The translations under genes were made by a program, and so were the position numbers. From Planctomycetota bacterium (lineage in GTDB: Bacteria; Planctomycetota; UBA1135; GCA-002686595): 64,000 bases of DNA. Shown here piece by piece: positions 33,601-41,754 of the stretch. Where the stretch lies: contig JABABA010000002.1 of assembly GCA_014238415.1 (NCBI GenBank), positions 186,001 through 250,000 on the forward strand. The letters are read 5' to 3'. The notes under the pieces were generated by a model. The model did not search any database. It had not been told where the DNA came from and saw nothing but the letters and a program-made list of their open reading frames with translations. Numbering within the stretch: the first letter of the stretch is position 1; the number at the start of each line of letters is the position of its first letter.

Positions 33601-35574
33601 GAAGAGGTCTACCTTGACCTTGAGAACCGCCGAGGCTGGTTGAAGGAAAGTGAACTCGGATTTGAAATTGAAATCCGCGGCAAGAAGCAGCGCCTGCGGG
33701 CATTTTCCGCTCGTCTGGATAGTCTGCCCAATGGAGGGCTGGTGGCTTCAGACGCAACATTGACCGCCTGCAGCCATGAAGTTCCTCACTATGTGATTCA
33801 GACTTCGGACCTGCGCCTTGAACCGCGGGCCGATGGGCGCTGGAAATTTGGCGTGCGCGGGAATCGGCTTATGTTCCCGGGGGGGGTCAGTCTTCCGCTA
33901 CCTGGAATCGGCAGCGTGGTGCTTGATGAGGCCGGCGGTTTCGAGGGCATCGAAGATGACGAGGGCCGGGTGCGCACGATCCAAAACATCTTCCTTTCCA
34001 GTACGGCTCGATTTGGAACCGCCCTGGGCACTGCAGGCACTACCGACATTGGCTCTGTAGGTCAGAACCTGGCCGAGGTTTTTGGGTTTGGCGGGGCGGA
34101 AGGCAGCGGAAAATGGAAATACGAAGGGGCCTGGCTTGGTTCTCGAGGCCCACTCCTGGGAATGGGCTTGCTCCTGCGCGACAGCCGAACCGAGCCAAAC
34201 GAGGATGAGGTCTATTGGTTGAACCTCTGGGCGCGTGGGATCTATGACGAAGGCGAAGATCGTGGAGTCTTAAGGGTCGATGACCGAAGTGACGGTGACA
34301 CTCGACTGTGGTTGAATGTCCGTGGCCGGTATCCCTTTGACGATCGCCAGTGGGTTGATGTGGTAGCAAACTATCAGACTGATCCTGGGGTCCAGGCCGA
34401 GTTCTATGAGCGCGAATACCTCGCCTACGAAGAGCGCGACACATACGTTCACTGGCGCAAGGCCCGTGATGGGAACTACTTCAATGCTCAGGTTTCTGCA
34501 CAAGGCAACAGTTTTCGCAGCGCCGTCTTGGAACGTCCATCTCTTGGCTTTTATCACGGCGCGGCCGAAGTCGGGCGTCTTTTCAATCACTCTCTGCTGT
34601 ACAGCGCCAGTGTGGATGCCGCTTCATTGCATCGGCTAGAGGGAGACCTGCAGTACGAGAGCCCATTTCTGGGGCTCGATGGGGCCCCTGACGGCCTTGG
34701 TGACCGACGGGTCACGCGAATTGACACCCGCCATGGTCTTGCGCTGCCAATATCCTTGGGCAAGAGCGGAGTGCAGGCGATTCCGACCTTGGACTTGCAG
34801 GCTACAGCTTGGGATCGATCCGTGGACGCCGGGAATTCGATCGGTCGCTCAGGAGCGTTCGCTGGTTTGGAGCTCGGGGGGTCCTGGGCACGCATTTCCA
34901 ATTCTAGCGCGACATCTGTGGCGCCTTTTGTCAGTCACCGTGAAGAGCTCCTGATTGATGAACGTCCAGAAGAGGTCGTGCTGTTTGATGAGCTTGATCA
35001 GCCGATCGGGGGCAGCCGCTCTCAGGCCGGTCTGCACCTGCGATGGACTCGCCCGGCCTCAAACGACGATGCCGACTTGCAGATTGGTTTGGAGCGTTTA
35101 CACGGCTCTCCCCAAAATTCAACCGGTGCGGACTCGGGGCATTTTCTTGGGGCTCTCGGAACGACGGCCTTTGGTGTGCCAATAGGATTTCGACATGACG
35201 GCCGCTACTTACTTGATCAAGGCCAAACCGCCTACTCCAAATCCACATTTGCAATCAAGCCGGTGGAGTGGCTTGAGTTTCAATTGAGTCACGACCGCGC
35301 TTTGCAAGTGGATCAGACCGCTCTCTATGAGGCAATTACTTACCGTGGGCGCATCACAGTTGACAGCAAGTGGGAGGTAGACGCTTTGGCCCAGGAGTCT
35401 ATTTTCGGGGGAGAGTCTTTGCGTACAGAGCTTCTCTTGCGACGTATTGGCCATGATTTTGTTTTTGAGGTCGGCTTTTCTCATCGCGAAGGCGAGGGTT
35501 CTGGCGTAAAGGTCAATCTGGCGCCCTTGATTGGGTGGGCCCGTTCCCGTGTCAGTATCTTGTCTCTCCGCTAG
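30646..35574 (+). CDS. Giant Lpt-type LPS transport protein (LptC/LptA-like plus LptD-like barrel)
   Basis: 1642 aa. It starts at ATG 30646 (overlapping the kdsC stop) with a hydrophobic N-terminus at about 3-22. An LptC-like segment follows (MEFFDAETGLVLRQFEADNLES). Then come about 1000 residues of beta-rich OstA-like sequence with recurring units such as LEADELSVNHERVTLRG. From about residue 1060 the sequence resembles LptD, with aromatic-rich strand pairs (VQAEFYEREYLAYEERDTYVHWRK, in part). E. coli LptD is 784 aa. In E. coli lptC and lptA follow kdsD-kdsC, so position and content both suggest a fused LPS bridge. The family is supported; the exact domain borders are inferred. Confidence 0.78.
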   Translation: MRRAVLFLLLFSSGLLLLVLLDRSTREPEGQALNGKEAPLDEALAGTQTVEVSGHTKMEFFDAETGLVLRQFEADNLESKGEGMVRPYLATGLTVLEYVRGSTNLLRRVESDSADLVLDLGAGLSGPQLGDSSRIQLHGVTLRQLRALPQAPLVVTSPEVVAELDEQMYITESVHQVKVSGQGLSAEGRGLSFDARRGRLEFPMGGTFDLLRKGAQRGVLSTALGTPLILEQKSGERGERFEITADGPSVLVIVQAEELQLDAEYLHVETRVGEKGVEVDRIRIRGPVVATRGPDRFGGVDAYVVFQPDGSLRLEVQNDPWVEFGGIDSENETSLVNMRGKGPMWAIANQDGLRFGLDGNANFEGPGGVRVEADGGFRGRTASGQSHATLDLLGAVFMNREGLELSTSNARMLIAGDDLIAVHLHTTERLQMITKLSDGSSASFTAMGGADVQAQGPDVRVPHALEVEVVAMDGPKRQLNCDELIDLSSDMRTFIARGNVRWLAPEGVGSAEWMRSREDEIELQGKPGQKASFVWNGAGPQEGELEAERIVVSEIHAEAWEGVRAGLSVDGAVLGFRCKHTRVDRQEGTFHWFAELVTEAVWAQEALKIRLAAGVLEVDGKETIQVDGTSLAEVTRVQVREDVQATIVQANTVNVLADVLNIVPNQSISVEALPGREIVTSGLMPGTEMPFTVYGTSMTVDQDEVWLYGVHGSLEGALLPVSPGAPKDDAEVRKNSDFAANSFWLTRAGMELEGEVYMESADFDGNPLSLSAHRITSGYNLPSDGIEVTPVDIQFIEAVGNVRAVYGGLARLEADELSVNHERVTLRGSPLLLRSGESSLETTEVTFDLADYLIDAQEGIIRQGTGWSLAFGGATAVRRGGGLMQTMSSLVHVDFVETSRAEHMAIWLHPSRWRALVHERLWGDPLELDYEDQAPAQDSHDLHETKLVNNTFQRLARGELASYVRAFHLQGSIELEREGIRLARAEEVYLDLENRRGWLKESELGFEIEIRGKKQRLRAFSARLDSLPNGGLVASDATLTACSHEVPHYVIQTSDLRLEPRADGRWKFGVRGNRLMFPGGVSLPLPGIGSVVLDEAGGFEGIEDDEGRVRTIQNIFLSSTARFGTALGTAGTTDIGSVGQNLAEVFGFGGAEGSGKWKYEGAWLGSRGPLLGMGLLLRDSRTEPNEDEVYWLNLWARGIYDEGEDRGVLRVDDRSDGDTRLWLNVRGRYPFDDRQWVDVVANYQTDPGVQAEFYEREYLAYEERDTYVHWRKARDGNYFNAQVSAQGNSFRSAVLERPSLGFYHGAAEVGRLFNHSLLYSASVDAASLHRLEGDLQYESPFLGLDGAPDGLGDRRVTRIDTRHGLALPISLGKSGVQAIPTLDLQATAWDRSVDAGNSIGRSGAFAGLELGGSWARISNSSATSVAPFVSHREELLIDERPEEVVLFDELDQPIGGSRSQAGLHLRWTRPASNDDADLQIGLERLHGSPQNSTGADSGHFLGALGTTAFGVPIGFRHDGRYLLDQGQTAYSKSTFAIKPVEWLEFQLSHDRALQVDQTALYEAITYRGRITVDSKWEVDALAQESIFGGESLRTELLLRRIGHDFVFEVGFSHREGEGSGVKVNLAPLIGWARSRVSILSLR

Positions 35575-35601
35575 GAGCGGGGCGGGGGGTAGACTGGGGC
35601 T

Positions 35602-36087
35602 GTGCTAGCCATCTTCGGAAACCTGGATCTTGTTGAGTTAGTGGTCATCGCTGCTGGAGCGGTGCTTGTATTTGGTCGTGCCCTGCCCGAGGTGACCATG
35701 CGTGGTGTGACTCAGGTGATGAAGTTGCGTCGGGCTGTGACTCAGATGTGGCGCGACGCAGGCATTGAGGACGAGCTGCGGCGAGTGCGGTGGGATCTGG
35801 AACGCGAGGCCAGGGACCTCAAGGAGGTCACCACGCTTGACCAGCCCGAGTCGACTGTGCCCGCCCCCAGTGTGCCCGACTACACGATTGCGGAGCGTGA
35901 AAATCTTGATGGGGAACCCTCCTCTGATCCGCCTCAATCGCAGTTTGAGGACTCTTCAAGCGAAGGGCCCTCCGAAGAAGAGCGCCGAGCTCAGCAAGGC
36001 CATGATGAAGCTGGGCACAGATCGCCCGATACGGGAATCCCTGAAGGCTCTATGTCTGAGCAGCCCGAGCCCCGGGATGAGGAGTGA
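35602..36087 (+). CDS. TatA/TatB-like twin-arginine translocase component
   Basis: 161 aa from GTG 35602. The N-terminus IFGNLDLVELVVIAAGAVLVFGRALPEVTMRGVTQVMKLRRAV shows the Tat layout: short periplasmic start, one membrane helix, FG hinge with a Pro-Glu, then an amphipathic helix. The remainder is acidic and low-complexity. The long tail favours TatB over TatA. tatC is not nearby. It is 27 bases after the Lpt-type gene and overlaps the next frame, so it is probably in the same operon. Confidence 0.75.
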   Translation: MLAIFGNLDLVELVVIAAGAVLVFGRALPEVTMRGVTQVMKLRRAVTQMWRDAGIEDELRRVRWDLEREARDLKEVTTLDQPESTVPAPSVPDYTIAERENLDGEPSSDPPQSQFEDSSSEGPSEEERRAQQGHDEAGHRSPDTGIPEGSMSEQPEPRDEE

Positions 36088-36092
36088 TCGCC

Positions 36093-36956
36093 ATGTTCCG
36101 CCTCGGCTACAACACTAACGGATTGGCTCACCATCGTCTTGATGAAGCCCTGACTCTCTTGGCGAATATTGGCTACGAGGCCATGGCGGTCACGCCGGAT
36201 GTGGGCCAATTGGATCCCTATCGGTTGCGTCAAGGCGAAGCGTCGGATCTGCGGCGACAAGCCGATGACCTGGGCCTGATTCTGACTATGGAAACCGGCG
36301 CGCGGTTTCTCTTGGACCCGATGGCCAAGCACAGTCCCAATTTGATGGACGGTAACGAAGCTGGTCGAATGCGGCGAGTGGACTACTATCGTCGCTGCAT
36401 TGATTTGGCTGTTGAACTGGGTGCGCCGTTGGTTTCTCTTTGGTCCGGAACCGAAAGCCAGGGCGACACTTTTTTATCGCCGAACGATTCAGGCGCTTTG
36501 ATTGATCGACTAGCGGGTGGCTTGCGGGAGATTCTGGAATATGCCCGGCCCCGTGGCATCACTATTGCCTTTGAGCCAGAGCCCGGCATGTTCATCGAAG
36601 GGCCTCTTGGCTATGGGGCATTGATGGCAGCAATGGGTTCCGATGCCCAGGACCTGGGCCTTACTTTGGATGTCGGTCACCTGGTAGTCACCGGAGACCG
36701 ACCCGAAGGCGACGTGGTTCGGGCCTTTGCAGATGACCTGGTGCATGTGCACCTGGATGATTGTCCGGTCGGCAGCCACCAACACCTGCCTTTTGGTGAA
36801 GGGGACCTGGATCTGTCTGGTGTCCTTTCCGCCCTGTTGGAGATTTCCTTCAATGGGGTTGCTGCAGTGGAGCTCTCCAGGGACTCTCACCGCGGCCCGG
36901 AAGCGGCCGCTCAGGCCTTGTCGGTTCTACGTCAAGTCTTGTCGAAATCGGCCTAG
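36093..36956 (+). CDS. Sugar phosphate isomerase/epimerase-like TIM barrel protein
   Basis: 287 aa from ATG 36093, eight bases after AGGAG (GTG 36084 would have no room for a site). It belongs to the xylose isomerase-like/AP endonuclease 2 superfamily. Metal-site motifs are IAFEPEPGMFIEG (Glu), LTLDVGHLVVTGD (Asp, His) and VHVHLDDCPVGSHQHLPFGEGDLDL (His, Asp, His), ending in AAVELSRDSHR. Likely an isomerase or epimerase on a small sugar or polyol; the substrate cannot be read. A MetE-C-like gene follows after 45 bases. Confidence 0.83.
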   Translation: MFRLGYNTNGLAHHRLDEALTLLANIGYEAMAVTPDVGQLDPYRLRQGEASDLRRQADDLGLILTMETGARFLLDPMAKHSPNLMDGNEAGRMRRVDYYRRCIDLAVELGAPLVSLWSGTESQGDTFLSPNDSGALIDRLAGGLREILEYARPRGITIAFEPEPGMFIEGPLGYGALMAAMGSDAQDLGLTLDVGHLVVTGDRPEGDVVRAFADDLVHVHLDDCPVGSHQHLPFGEGDLDLSGVLSALLEISFNGVAAVELSRDSHRGPEAAAQALSVLRQVLSKSA

Positions 36957-37001
36957 GAGACCAGTCTCTTCAGCCACCACAAAGCGAACTACACTCTACT
37001 C

Positions 37002-38201
37002 ATGCTCACCATCACCAAAGACCTGATACTGCCAGCAACGGTTACCGGCTCCTGGCCTCGACCCCGCTGGTTTGACGACAGCATGTATGGACGGTCGCTG
37101 GACACCAGCATGATGAATACGAGCTTTCGGGAGAAGTTCCAAGACGCGCTGGCTACAGTCATCAGCGACGAAGACCGGGCGGGCTTGGACATTCTGACCC
37201 ACGGGGATCTGCATTGTGACGACGACATGGCGGGAAGATCCTGGCATCACTATCCCCTGCAGAGGTGGTCGGGGTTTGAGGGTGACTACCTGCAGTCTGA
37301 GGAGACGCGCTCTCCCTGGCTACGCTATCCTCCCGGCACCCTGTTGAACGAGATCTATACCGGCTGGCGTTGGCCGCATGTGGTGGACAAGATCGAGCAT
37401 CGCTCTCTTGGCTACGACAAGATCTGGCGCATGGCACAGGCCAAGTCCGAAAAACCCGTGCGTTTTGGCACCTGCTGTTCTCAGGTCATGGGCCTATTCC
37501 TCGACATTCACACACCTCACTATAAAGACAACCGTGAGGTCATTTGGGACATGGCGGTGGCCATGAACACTGAATTACTAGCGTTGAGAGATGCTGGCTG
37601 CCGTTGTATCCAGATCGAAGAGCCGACTCTGCACTTCTGGGCCAATACCTACGGCAAGGACAGTGATGAAGTGCAGTTCATGCTGAAGGCATTCAATCGT
37701 GAAGTCGAGGGGCTTGACGATATCGAACTCTGGATTCACACCTGTTGGGGCAATCCCGCCATGCAGCGGGTGATCGACAATGACAGCTACGCCGAGTCCT
37801 TTGAGCTCTACATGAACGAGTGTCGAGGAGACGTCTGGACGGTGGAGATGACCGACCGTGGTTTCAGGGAAATCGAACTCTTCGGTGAAGGCCGGGGCAG
37901 GCTTCCCAAAAAGGTTTGTATTGGCGTTGTCAGTCATCGGCACTTGCAGGTGGACAGCCCCGATACCATTGCTGACCGTATTCGTCATGCACTGAAGTAC
38001 ATCGCTCCAGAGCAGTTGATTGTTTCTAGCGACTGCGGCTTTGGTCGCCAGGGCTGCAATCGGGACGTGGCTTTTTTCAAGGCCACCGCCATCGCCCAGG
38101 GAGTCAATATTATTCGCGAGGAGCTTGGCCTGCCCGTTTCGGACATCCGTGCCATGGAGCCGACATTGCAGACGGACATCGTGCCAGCAACAGAGAGCTG
38201 A
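37002..38201 (+). CDS. Cobalamin-independent methionine synthase C-terminal-domain-like protein
   Basis: 399 aa, UROD/MetE-like TIM barrel. All four zinc ligands of MetE are in place: HTC in LWIHTCWGNP, Glu in VEMTDRGF, and Cys in SSDCGFGRQG. The start, LPATVTGSWPRPRWF, matches the C-terminal half of MetE. Full MetE is about 750 aa, so this is a core-only form, as in archaeal and many uncharacterised members. It probably moves a methyl group to a thiol, but neither donor nor acceptor is known. It is convergent with the lipid kinase-like gene with a 21-base gap. Confidence 0.82.
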   Translation: MLTITKDLILPATVTGSWPRPRWFDDSMYGRSLDTSMMNTSFREKFQDALATVISDEDRAGLDILTHGDLHCDDDMAGRSWHHYPLQRWSGFEGDYLQSEETRSPWLRYPPGTLLNEIYTGWRWPHVVDKIEHRSLGYDKIWRMAQAKSEKPVRFGTCCSQVMGLFLDIHTPHYKDNREVIWDMAVAMNTELLALRDAGCRCIQIEEPTLHFWANTYGKDSDEVQFMLKAFNREVEGLDDIELWIHTCWGNPAMQRVIDNDSYAESFELYMNECRGDVWTVEMTDRGFREIELFGEGRGRLPKKVCIGVVSHRHLQVDSPDTIADRIRHALKYIAPEQLIVSSDCGFGRQGCNRDVAFFKATAIAQGVNIIREELGLPVSDIRAMEPTLQTDIVPATES

Positions 38202-38222
38202 GTAGCGCCGAGCCCGAACGCA

Positions 38223-39290
38223 TCAAAGGTGCTGAATCCACAGAAGCAGCGAGCATCCCGTGAGGGCGATCATCGGGCCATCACCTGTGTGCGGACTGAT
38301 GGCTTCGACCACCATCATCGCCACAGGAATTACAGCCAGGGCCACCATATATTGGAAGGGTGTGAAATAGGACGCGTAGAACAGCAGGATCAAGAGGGTC
38401 ACTATCAACACCGTTGCGCTGCCTTCGAGCGAGCGTACAAAGTTCCCTGCCCAGAACTTTCCGTTGTACCACACTGCGCGTGTGCGATATTGGTGCTTGC
38501 CAAAGCGCAGGCCTATCGGTTCCGCCAAACCATCTGCAAATTGGTTGACCAGGTTTGGAATCAAGACAATCGCCGAGTTCTTGCCGAATAGGATCATGAA
38601 GGGCAAGTAGATCGCGAACCGTAGAATGTCCTCGATCTGGTCGTAGCGCATGGAGTAAGGACGATCTTCGATGCGGTCCCAACTGACATAGGCATAGGCG
38701 AAGAGCTTGACTCGGCGCCTCACAGCATAGGACTCGGTCAACAAGCCGCTCAGGCCCTGAATGGAAAAGAGCACAATCCAGTCGGTGACAACGCTCTGGC
38801 CCTGCGTGATCAAGAGGGGGACTACAAAGGCGATCATCTTCTTCCAGGGACGCAGGCCGAGCTTGCGCACATAGTTGATTTTGATCGACCAGCGCAGAAC
38901 CATCCAGGCAAAGAGTGTCTTGCCCAGCAACAGCAGACACAGTGCCGCGCCGAAATAGGGCAAGGTGGCCGGGTTGAAAGCGGGTAATACGGAGGCCTGA
39001 ACCATGCCAAAGGTGACCGCCAGGACCAGGCCGTAGAATGCGCCTACCGCCAGGGCGAAGCGTGTGTCCTGTTTCCAGTCATAGGCCGGATTGTTGAAGC
39101 CGTAGGGGTCCGCTCTGAGACGCTTGAAGTACACCTCACGGCTGGCATGGACCTCCATGGGGTCTTCTGGGAGAGCGGCCCGTGCAGGATTCTGTGGTAG
39201 GGGCATCGCTGTTCCAGGGGTCTCGATGGGCGGAGCAAGCTCAAGAACAGGGCTCCTTGGGGGCGCTACGGCCAGCCAGCCTGACTTCAA
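38223..39290 (-). CDS. CTP-dependent lipid kinase-like membrane protein (dolichol kinase/phosphatidate cytidylyltransferase fold)
   Basis: 355 aa. Start TTG 39290 is backed by AGGAGGG a few bases upstream. After a soluble 75-residue start come about eight hydrophobic segments. NQFADGLAEPIGLRFGKHQYRT and NFVRSLEGSATVLIV match the dolichol/phytol kinase signature (D-G-x-A-x-x-x-G-R-x-F-G-x-x, then K/R-S-x-E-G-S). Such enzymes phosphorylate isoprenoid alcohols or diacylglycerol using CTP. Substrate unknown. The N-terminal extension is not seen in typical members, so a later start (39206 or 39158) remains possible. Confidence 0.75.
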   Translation of the reverse strand: MKSGWLAVAPPRSPVLELAPPIETPGTAMPLPQNPARAALPEDPMEVHASREVYFKRLRADPYGFNNPAYDWKQDTRFALAVGAFYGLVLAVTFGMVQASVLPAFNPATLPYFGAALCLLLLGKTLFAWMVLRWSIKINYVRKLGLRPWKKMIAFVVPLLITQGQSVVTDWIVLFSIQGLSGLLTESYAVRRRVKLFAYAYVSWDRIEDRPYSMRYDQIEDILRFAIYLPFMILFGKNSAIVLIPNLVNQFADGLAEPIGLRFGKHQYRTRAVWYNGKFWAGNFVRSLEGSATVLIVTLLILLFYASYFTPFQYMVALAVIPVAMMVVEAISPHTGDGPMIALTGCSLLLWIQHL

Positions 39291-39435
39291 GCATACCCTC
39301 CTAGCTTATAAAGGGCGGCAATTCGAAGTGGGCCTGCAAGTATCTAGCCGATTTTCCGAACAAATCGAACAGGTCCTGGGACATATCCCCCCTCCCCCGG
39401 CCGATCTACTCTGAGGTCCCAGGTCTCTTCGCCCC

Positions 39436-39651
39436 ATGGCCCCCAACGAAGCAATGAACAGAGTCTGTCCTACCCGTGCCGACGGGAGAGTTGTGCTCTT
39501 CGCTCACAAAGTGAGCCCGACTCAATGTCAAGAGCAGCAGCGTGCCAGCTTCCACAAGTGTTTCACTTGTGTGCACAACAATGTCCAACGCACCGATGTT
39601 GGTCTGCCGTCAGTGGCTAAACGTTCCGTGACTGCCAAGCATCAGGCGTAG
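39436..39651 (+). CDS. Possible small cysteine-rich (zinc-binding) protein
   Basis: 71 aa with four cysteines in the pattern C-x19-C-x10-C-x2-C: RVCPTRADGRVVLF, then PTQCQEQQ, then FHKCFTCVHNN. CxxC plus two more Cys suggests one zinc site. No strong ribosome-binding site is seen. The gene lies alone in a 379-base gap between two minus-strand genes. Two perfect hairpins overlap it, which could instead mean a structured RNA. Codon use resembles the neighbours but the evidence is limited. I do not recognise the family. Confidence 0.42.
   Translation: MAPNEAMNRVCPTRADGRVVLFAHKVSPTQCQEQQRASFHKCFTCVHNNVQRTDVGLPSVAKRSVTAKHQA
39502..39571. other. Two perfect short hairpins inside the 39,291-39,669 gap
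   Basis: GCTCAC-AAA-GTGAGC at 39502-39516 (6 bp) and CACAAGTG-TTT-CACTTGTG at 39553-39571 (8 bp), both perfect with 3-base loops. They may be terminators for the minus-strand GT2 gene, part of an RNA leader, or chance within the small ORF. Confidence 0.45.
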
Positions 39652-39669
39652 GGTTCATATGTCCCTGGT

Positions 39670-40500
39670 CTAGTGAGCAGGATCGAATGCTGCTCCGCCT
39701 TCGATGCCCTGTTCGCATCGTATGTAAGTGCCGTTGACTGCCTTGGTTACCAGGCGACCCCCTTCTTCGGATTGTGCGCGTTCCGGATGATGAACATGGT
39801 AGACAATGCCGCGATTGAGGATTGACCGAAAGGGGTAGCCCGCGCGCTTTAGCCTCTGTTCGATGTCGAAATCCTCGTGACCGTAGAAGGTCCAGGCTTC
39901 GTCGTAGCCGTTGACAGCCACAAACGCCTCGCGTGGCATGGAGTAGTTGACTCCCATCAGCCTTCGGGGCTGAGGGTGTAGGAGCCTGGTCAATGGGCGT
40001 GGCAGACGGATACCTAGACCAAAGTACAGCGTGTCTTTGCGCAGGGCGCTTCCCAGAGCCATCAAGTTGAGACCGCTGAAGCGTCCGGCCATTACATCTT
40101 CAAGGGTAATTGTGGGTGAGAGCTTTGGCCCCAACTTGACCCGGCGGCCGATCTGAATGAGGCCTGTCTTGTAGGTAGTTGTGTGGTCTTCGACCCAACG
40201 GTGGTGGGGGAAGGAGTCTCCATCTAGAAAAAGGATCTGTTCGCCGTTGGACGTCCGCACGGCCTCGTTGACGATGCGTGCCTTGCGATATCCCTTGTCC
40301 GCTTGCCGCACATGGATCAGAGGGGAGTTGAGCCGCCCACGCCAGCGGTCAAGAACCGCCTTGGTCTCATCAGTGGACCCGTCATCTGCGATGATGATCT
40401 CGAGGGGGGGCACGCTCTGGCGCGCAAGCCCTGCCAGCCCGAATTCCAGTTCGCGCGGGGCATTGTAGGTGCAGATGATTACAGACGCGTTCACGGGCAT
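39670..40500 (-). CDS. Glycosyltransferase family 2
   Basis: 276 aa, GT-A fold. ASVIICTYNAPRELEFGLAGLARQ is the nucleotide-sugar site, IIIADDGSTDET follows, and FLDGDSFPH gives the DxD metal motif. The C-terminal galactosyltransferase-type block has GVNYSMPREAFVAVNGYDEAWTFYGHEDFDIEQRL. Probably adds hexose or galactose to a surface glycan. No membrane segment. It stands apart from other glycan genes; a DUF1080 lipoprotein gene is upstream on the same strand. Confidence 0.9.
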   Translation of the reverse strand: MPVNASVIICTYNAPRELEFGLAGLARQSVPPLEIIIADDGSTDETKAVLDRWRGRLNSPLIHVRQADKGYRKARIVNEAVRTSNGEQILFLDGDSFPHHRWVEDHTTTYKTGLIQIGRRVKLGPKLSPTITLEDVMAGRFSGLNLMALGSALRKDTLYFGLGIRLPRPLTRLLHPQPRRLMGVNYSMPREAFVAVNGYDEAWTFYGHEDFDIEQRLKRAGYPFRSILNRGIVYHVHHPERAQSEEGGRLVTKAVNGTYIRCEQGIEGGAAFDPAH

Positions 40501-40581
40501 GGAATCCGGTATGGCTGGTTACAGCCGTCACGAATGAGCTTGAGAACCAAGGGAGAGAGTAGCGTCCAAGGGGTCTGAGAC

Positions 40582-41754
40582 CTACCGTTTCCCATCGACT
40601 GCTCGTACAAACAAACTCGCCAGAGCAACCTCTCCGGCGCCCTCAATTGTGAGTGCCCCTTGTAGGGCTATTCCGCCCGGGGCCCAGAACCCGCCTGTGG
40701 GCAGCTCAATGGGACCGTCAAGCTGGGAGCCATTGACCGTGATCCAAAGCGTAGTTTCCACCAACAGGAGTTCGAGACGGTTCCAGCCCTTGTTTAGATG
40801 CTCATGCAAGAGAGGTGAGTCGAGAGCGACCTCAAGTTTGGTTGAGTAATCGCCGCGCAGGCGGATCGTGGCACGGGAGTCGTTGTCTTTCAGGTGTATG
40901 TCTGCCAGGAAGCCGAAGTCCGAGCGCGTGGCTTTCTGGATCAGGCGGGAAGGCCCGGCGGGACCTTTGTGCACCAGGCGCCAATCCTGGACCTGCCAAC
41001 CATCCAGGTCGCCCTCCCAGCCAGACAGGTCCACACCGGTGTAGATCGTCGAGTAACCCCGGTCGAAGATGCCTGCTTGCTCGCACTCCAGAACCGCCCC
41101 GGGGAATTCCCTGATCCGCAGGTTGCGATAATCCACGCGGCCGCCTTCGGATTCCAGGCAGATGTAGCCCCTACGCGGGTTGGCATCATGGCCTTTTGTC
41201 ACCAAGACACCGTTTACCTTGAGGGAGATCGAGCCGTCCATACAGGTGATCGAATAGTGGTTCCATTCAGGGCTCGGCTTGGAATGCAGCTCAGTGGGGA
41301 AAGCACGGCTGCCGCCGCGGCCATTGACGGGCGTCATGACCGCCCCGTGAATTGGAAAGATGTCTCCGTGGGTGGTGTAGCCCGCAGTGTTTCCGTAAGC
41401 GTGATCGAGGACTTGGACCTCGACACTGCGGTGGAATGGGACTCCTACGGCCGTAAGGTCATCAGCCCAGACAAAGACCCCGGCGTTGCCGCCCGGATCA
41501 AGGTGACGCCATTCGAGCTCCAGCACGAAGTTCTCGTACATGCGGTCTGTGCGCAATTCACCAATTGGCTTTCCTGTGCAGTGCAAGAGTCCATCACGCA
41601 CAACCCAGGTAGAGGGAGCGGTGTTTACGGGGACCCAGCCGTCGAGGTTCTTGCCATTGAAGAGTGGACGAAAACCCGTAGCAGCCAGATGCTCTCCTTC
41701 ATCAGGGAGAGTGCAGCAGGCGGTAAGCAGCAATAGGGGCACCAGGTAACGCAT
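40582..41754 (-). CDS. DUF1080 (3-keto-disaccharide hydrolase-like) lipoprotein
   Basis: 390 aa. Lipoprotein signal MRYLVPLLLLTACCTLP. DUF1080 core: FRPLFNGKNLDGWVPVN, WVVRDGLLHCTG, NFVLELEWRH, NAGVFVWADD, VEVQVLDHAYGN and the closing GYICLESEGGRVDYRNLRIRE. That beta-sandwich covers about residues 28-220. A second concanavalin-like half follows (WQVQDWRLVHKG to the end). Such proteins are abundant in Planctomycetes and Verrucomicrobia, and some cleave 3-keto-glycosides. Two tandem sandwiches in one chain are less common. Divergent from the beta-propeller gene. Confidence 0.88.
   Translation of the reverse strand: MRYLVPLLLLTACCTLPDEGEHLAATGFRPLFNGKNLDGWVPVNTAPSTWVVRDGLLHCTGKPIGELRTDRMYENFVLELEWRHLDPGGNAGVFVWADDLTAVGVPFHRSVEVQVLDHAYGNTAGYTTHGDIFPIHGAVMTPVNGRGGSRAFPTELHSKPSPEWNHYSITCMDGSISLKVNGVLVTKGHDANPRRGYICLESEGGRVDYRNLRIREFPGAVLECEQAGIFDRGYSTIYTGVDLSGWEGDLDGWQVQDWRLVHKGPAGPSRLIQKATRSDFGFLADIHLKDNDSRATIRLRGDYSTKLEVALDSPLLHEHLNKGWNRLELLLVETTLWITVNGSQLDGPIELPTGGFWAPGGIALQGALTIEGAGEVALASLFVRAVDGKR

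Noticed and set aside
36093..38201. Whether the isomerase and neighbours form an Ebo-type operon
   Set aside because: No EboA, TatD-like, UbiA-like or dehydroquinate synthase-like gene is present; the resemblance is limited to a TIM-barrel protein.
39124..39651. Two + frames separated by an in-frame TGA at 39412, considered as a second selenoprotein
   Set aside because: The upstream part is antisense to the lipid kinase gene, no redox motif surrounds the TGA, and no SECIS-like stem follows.
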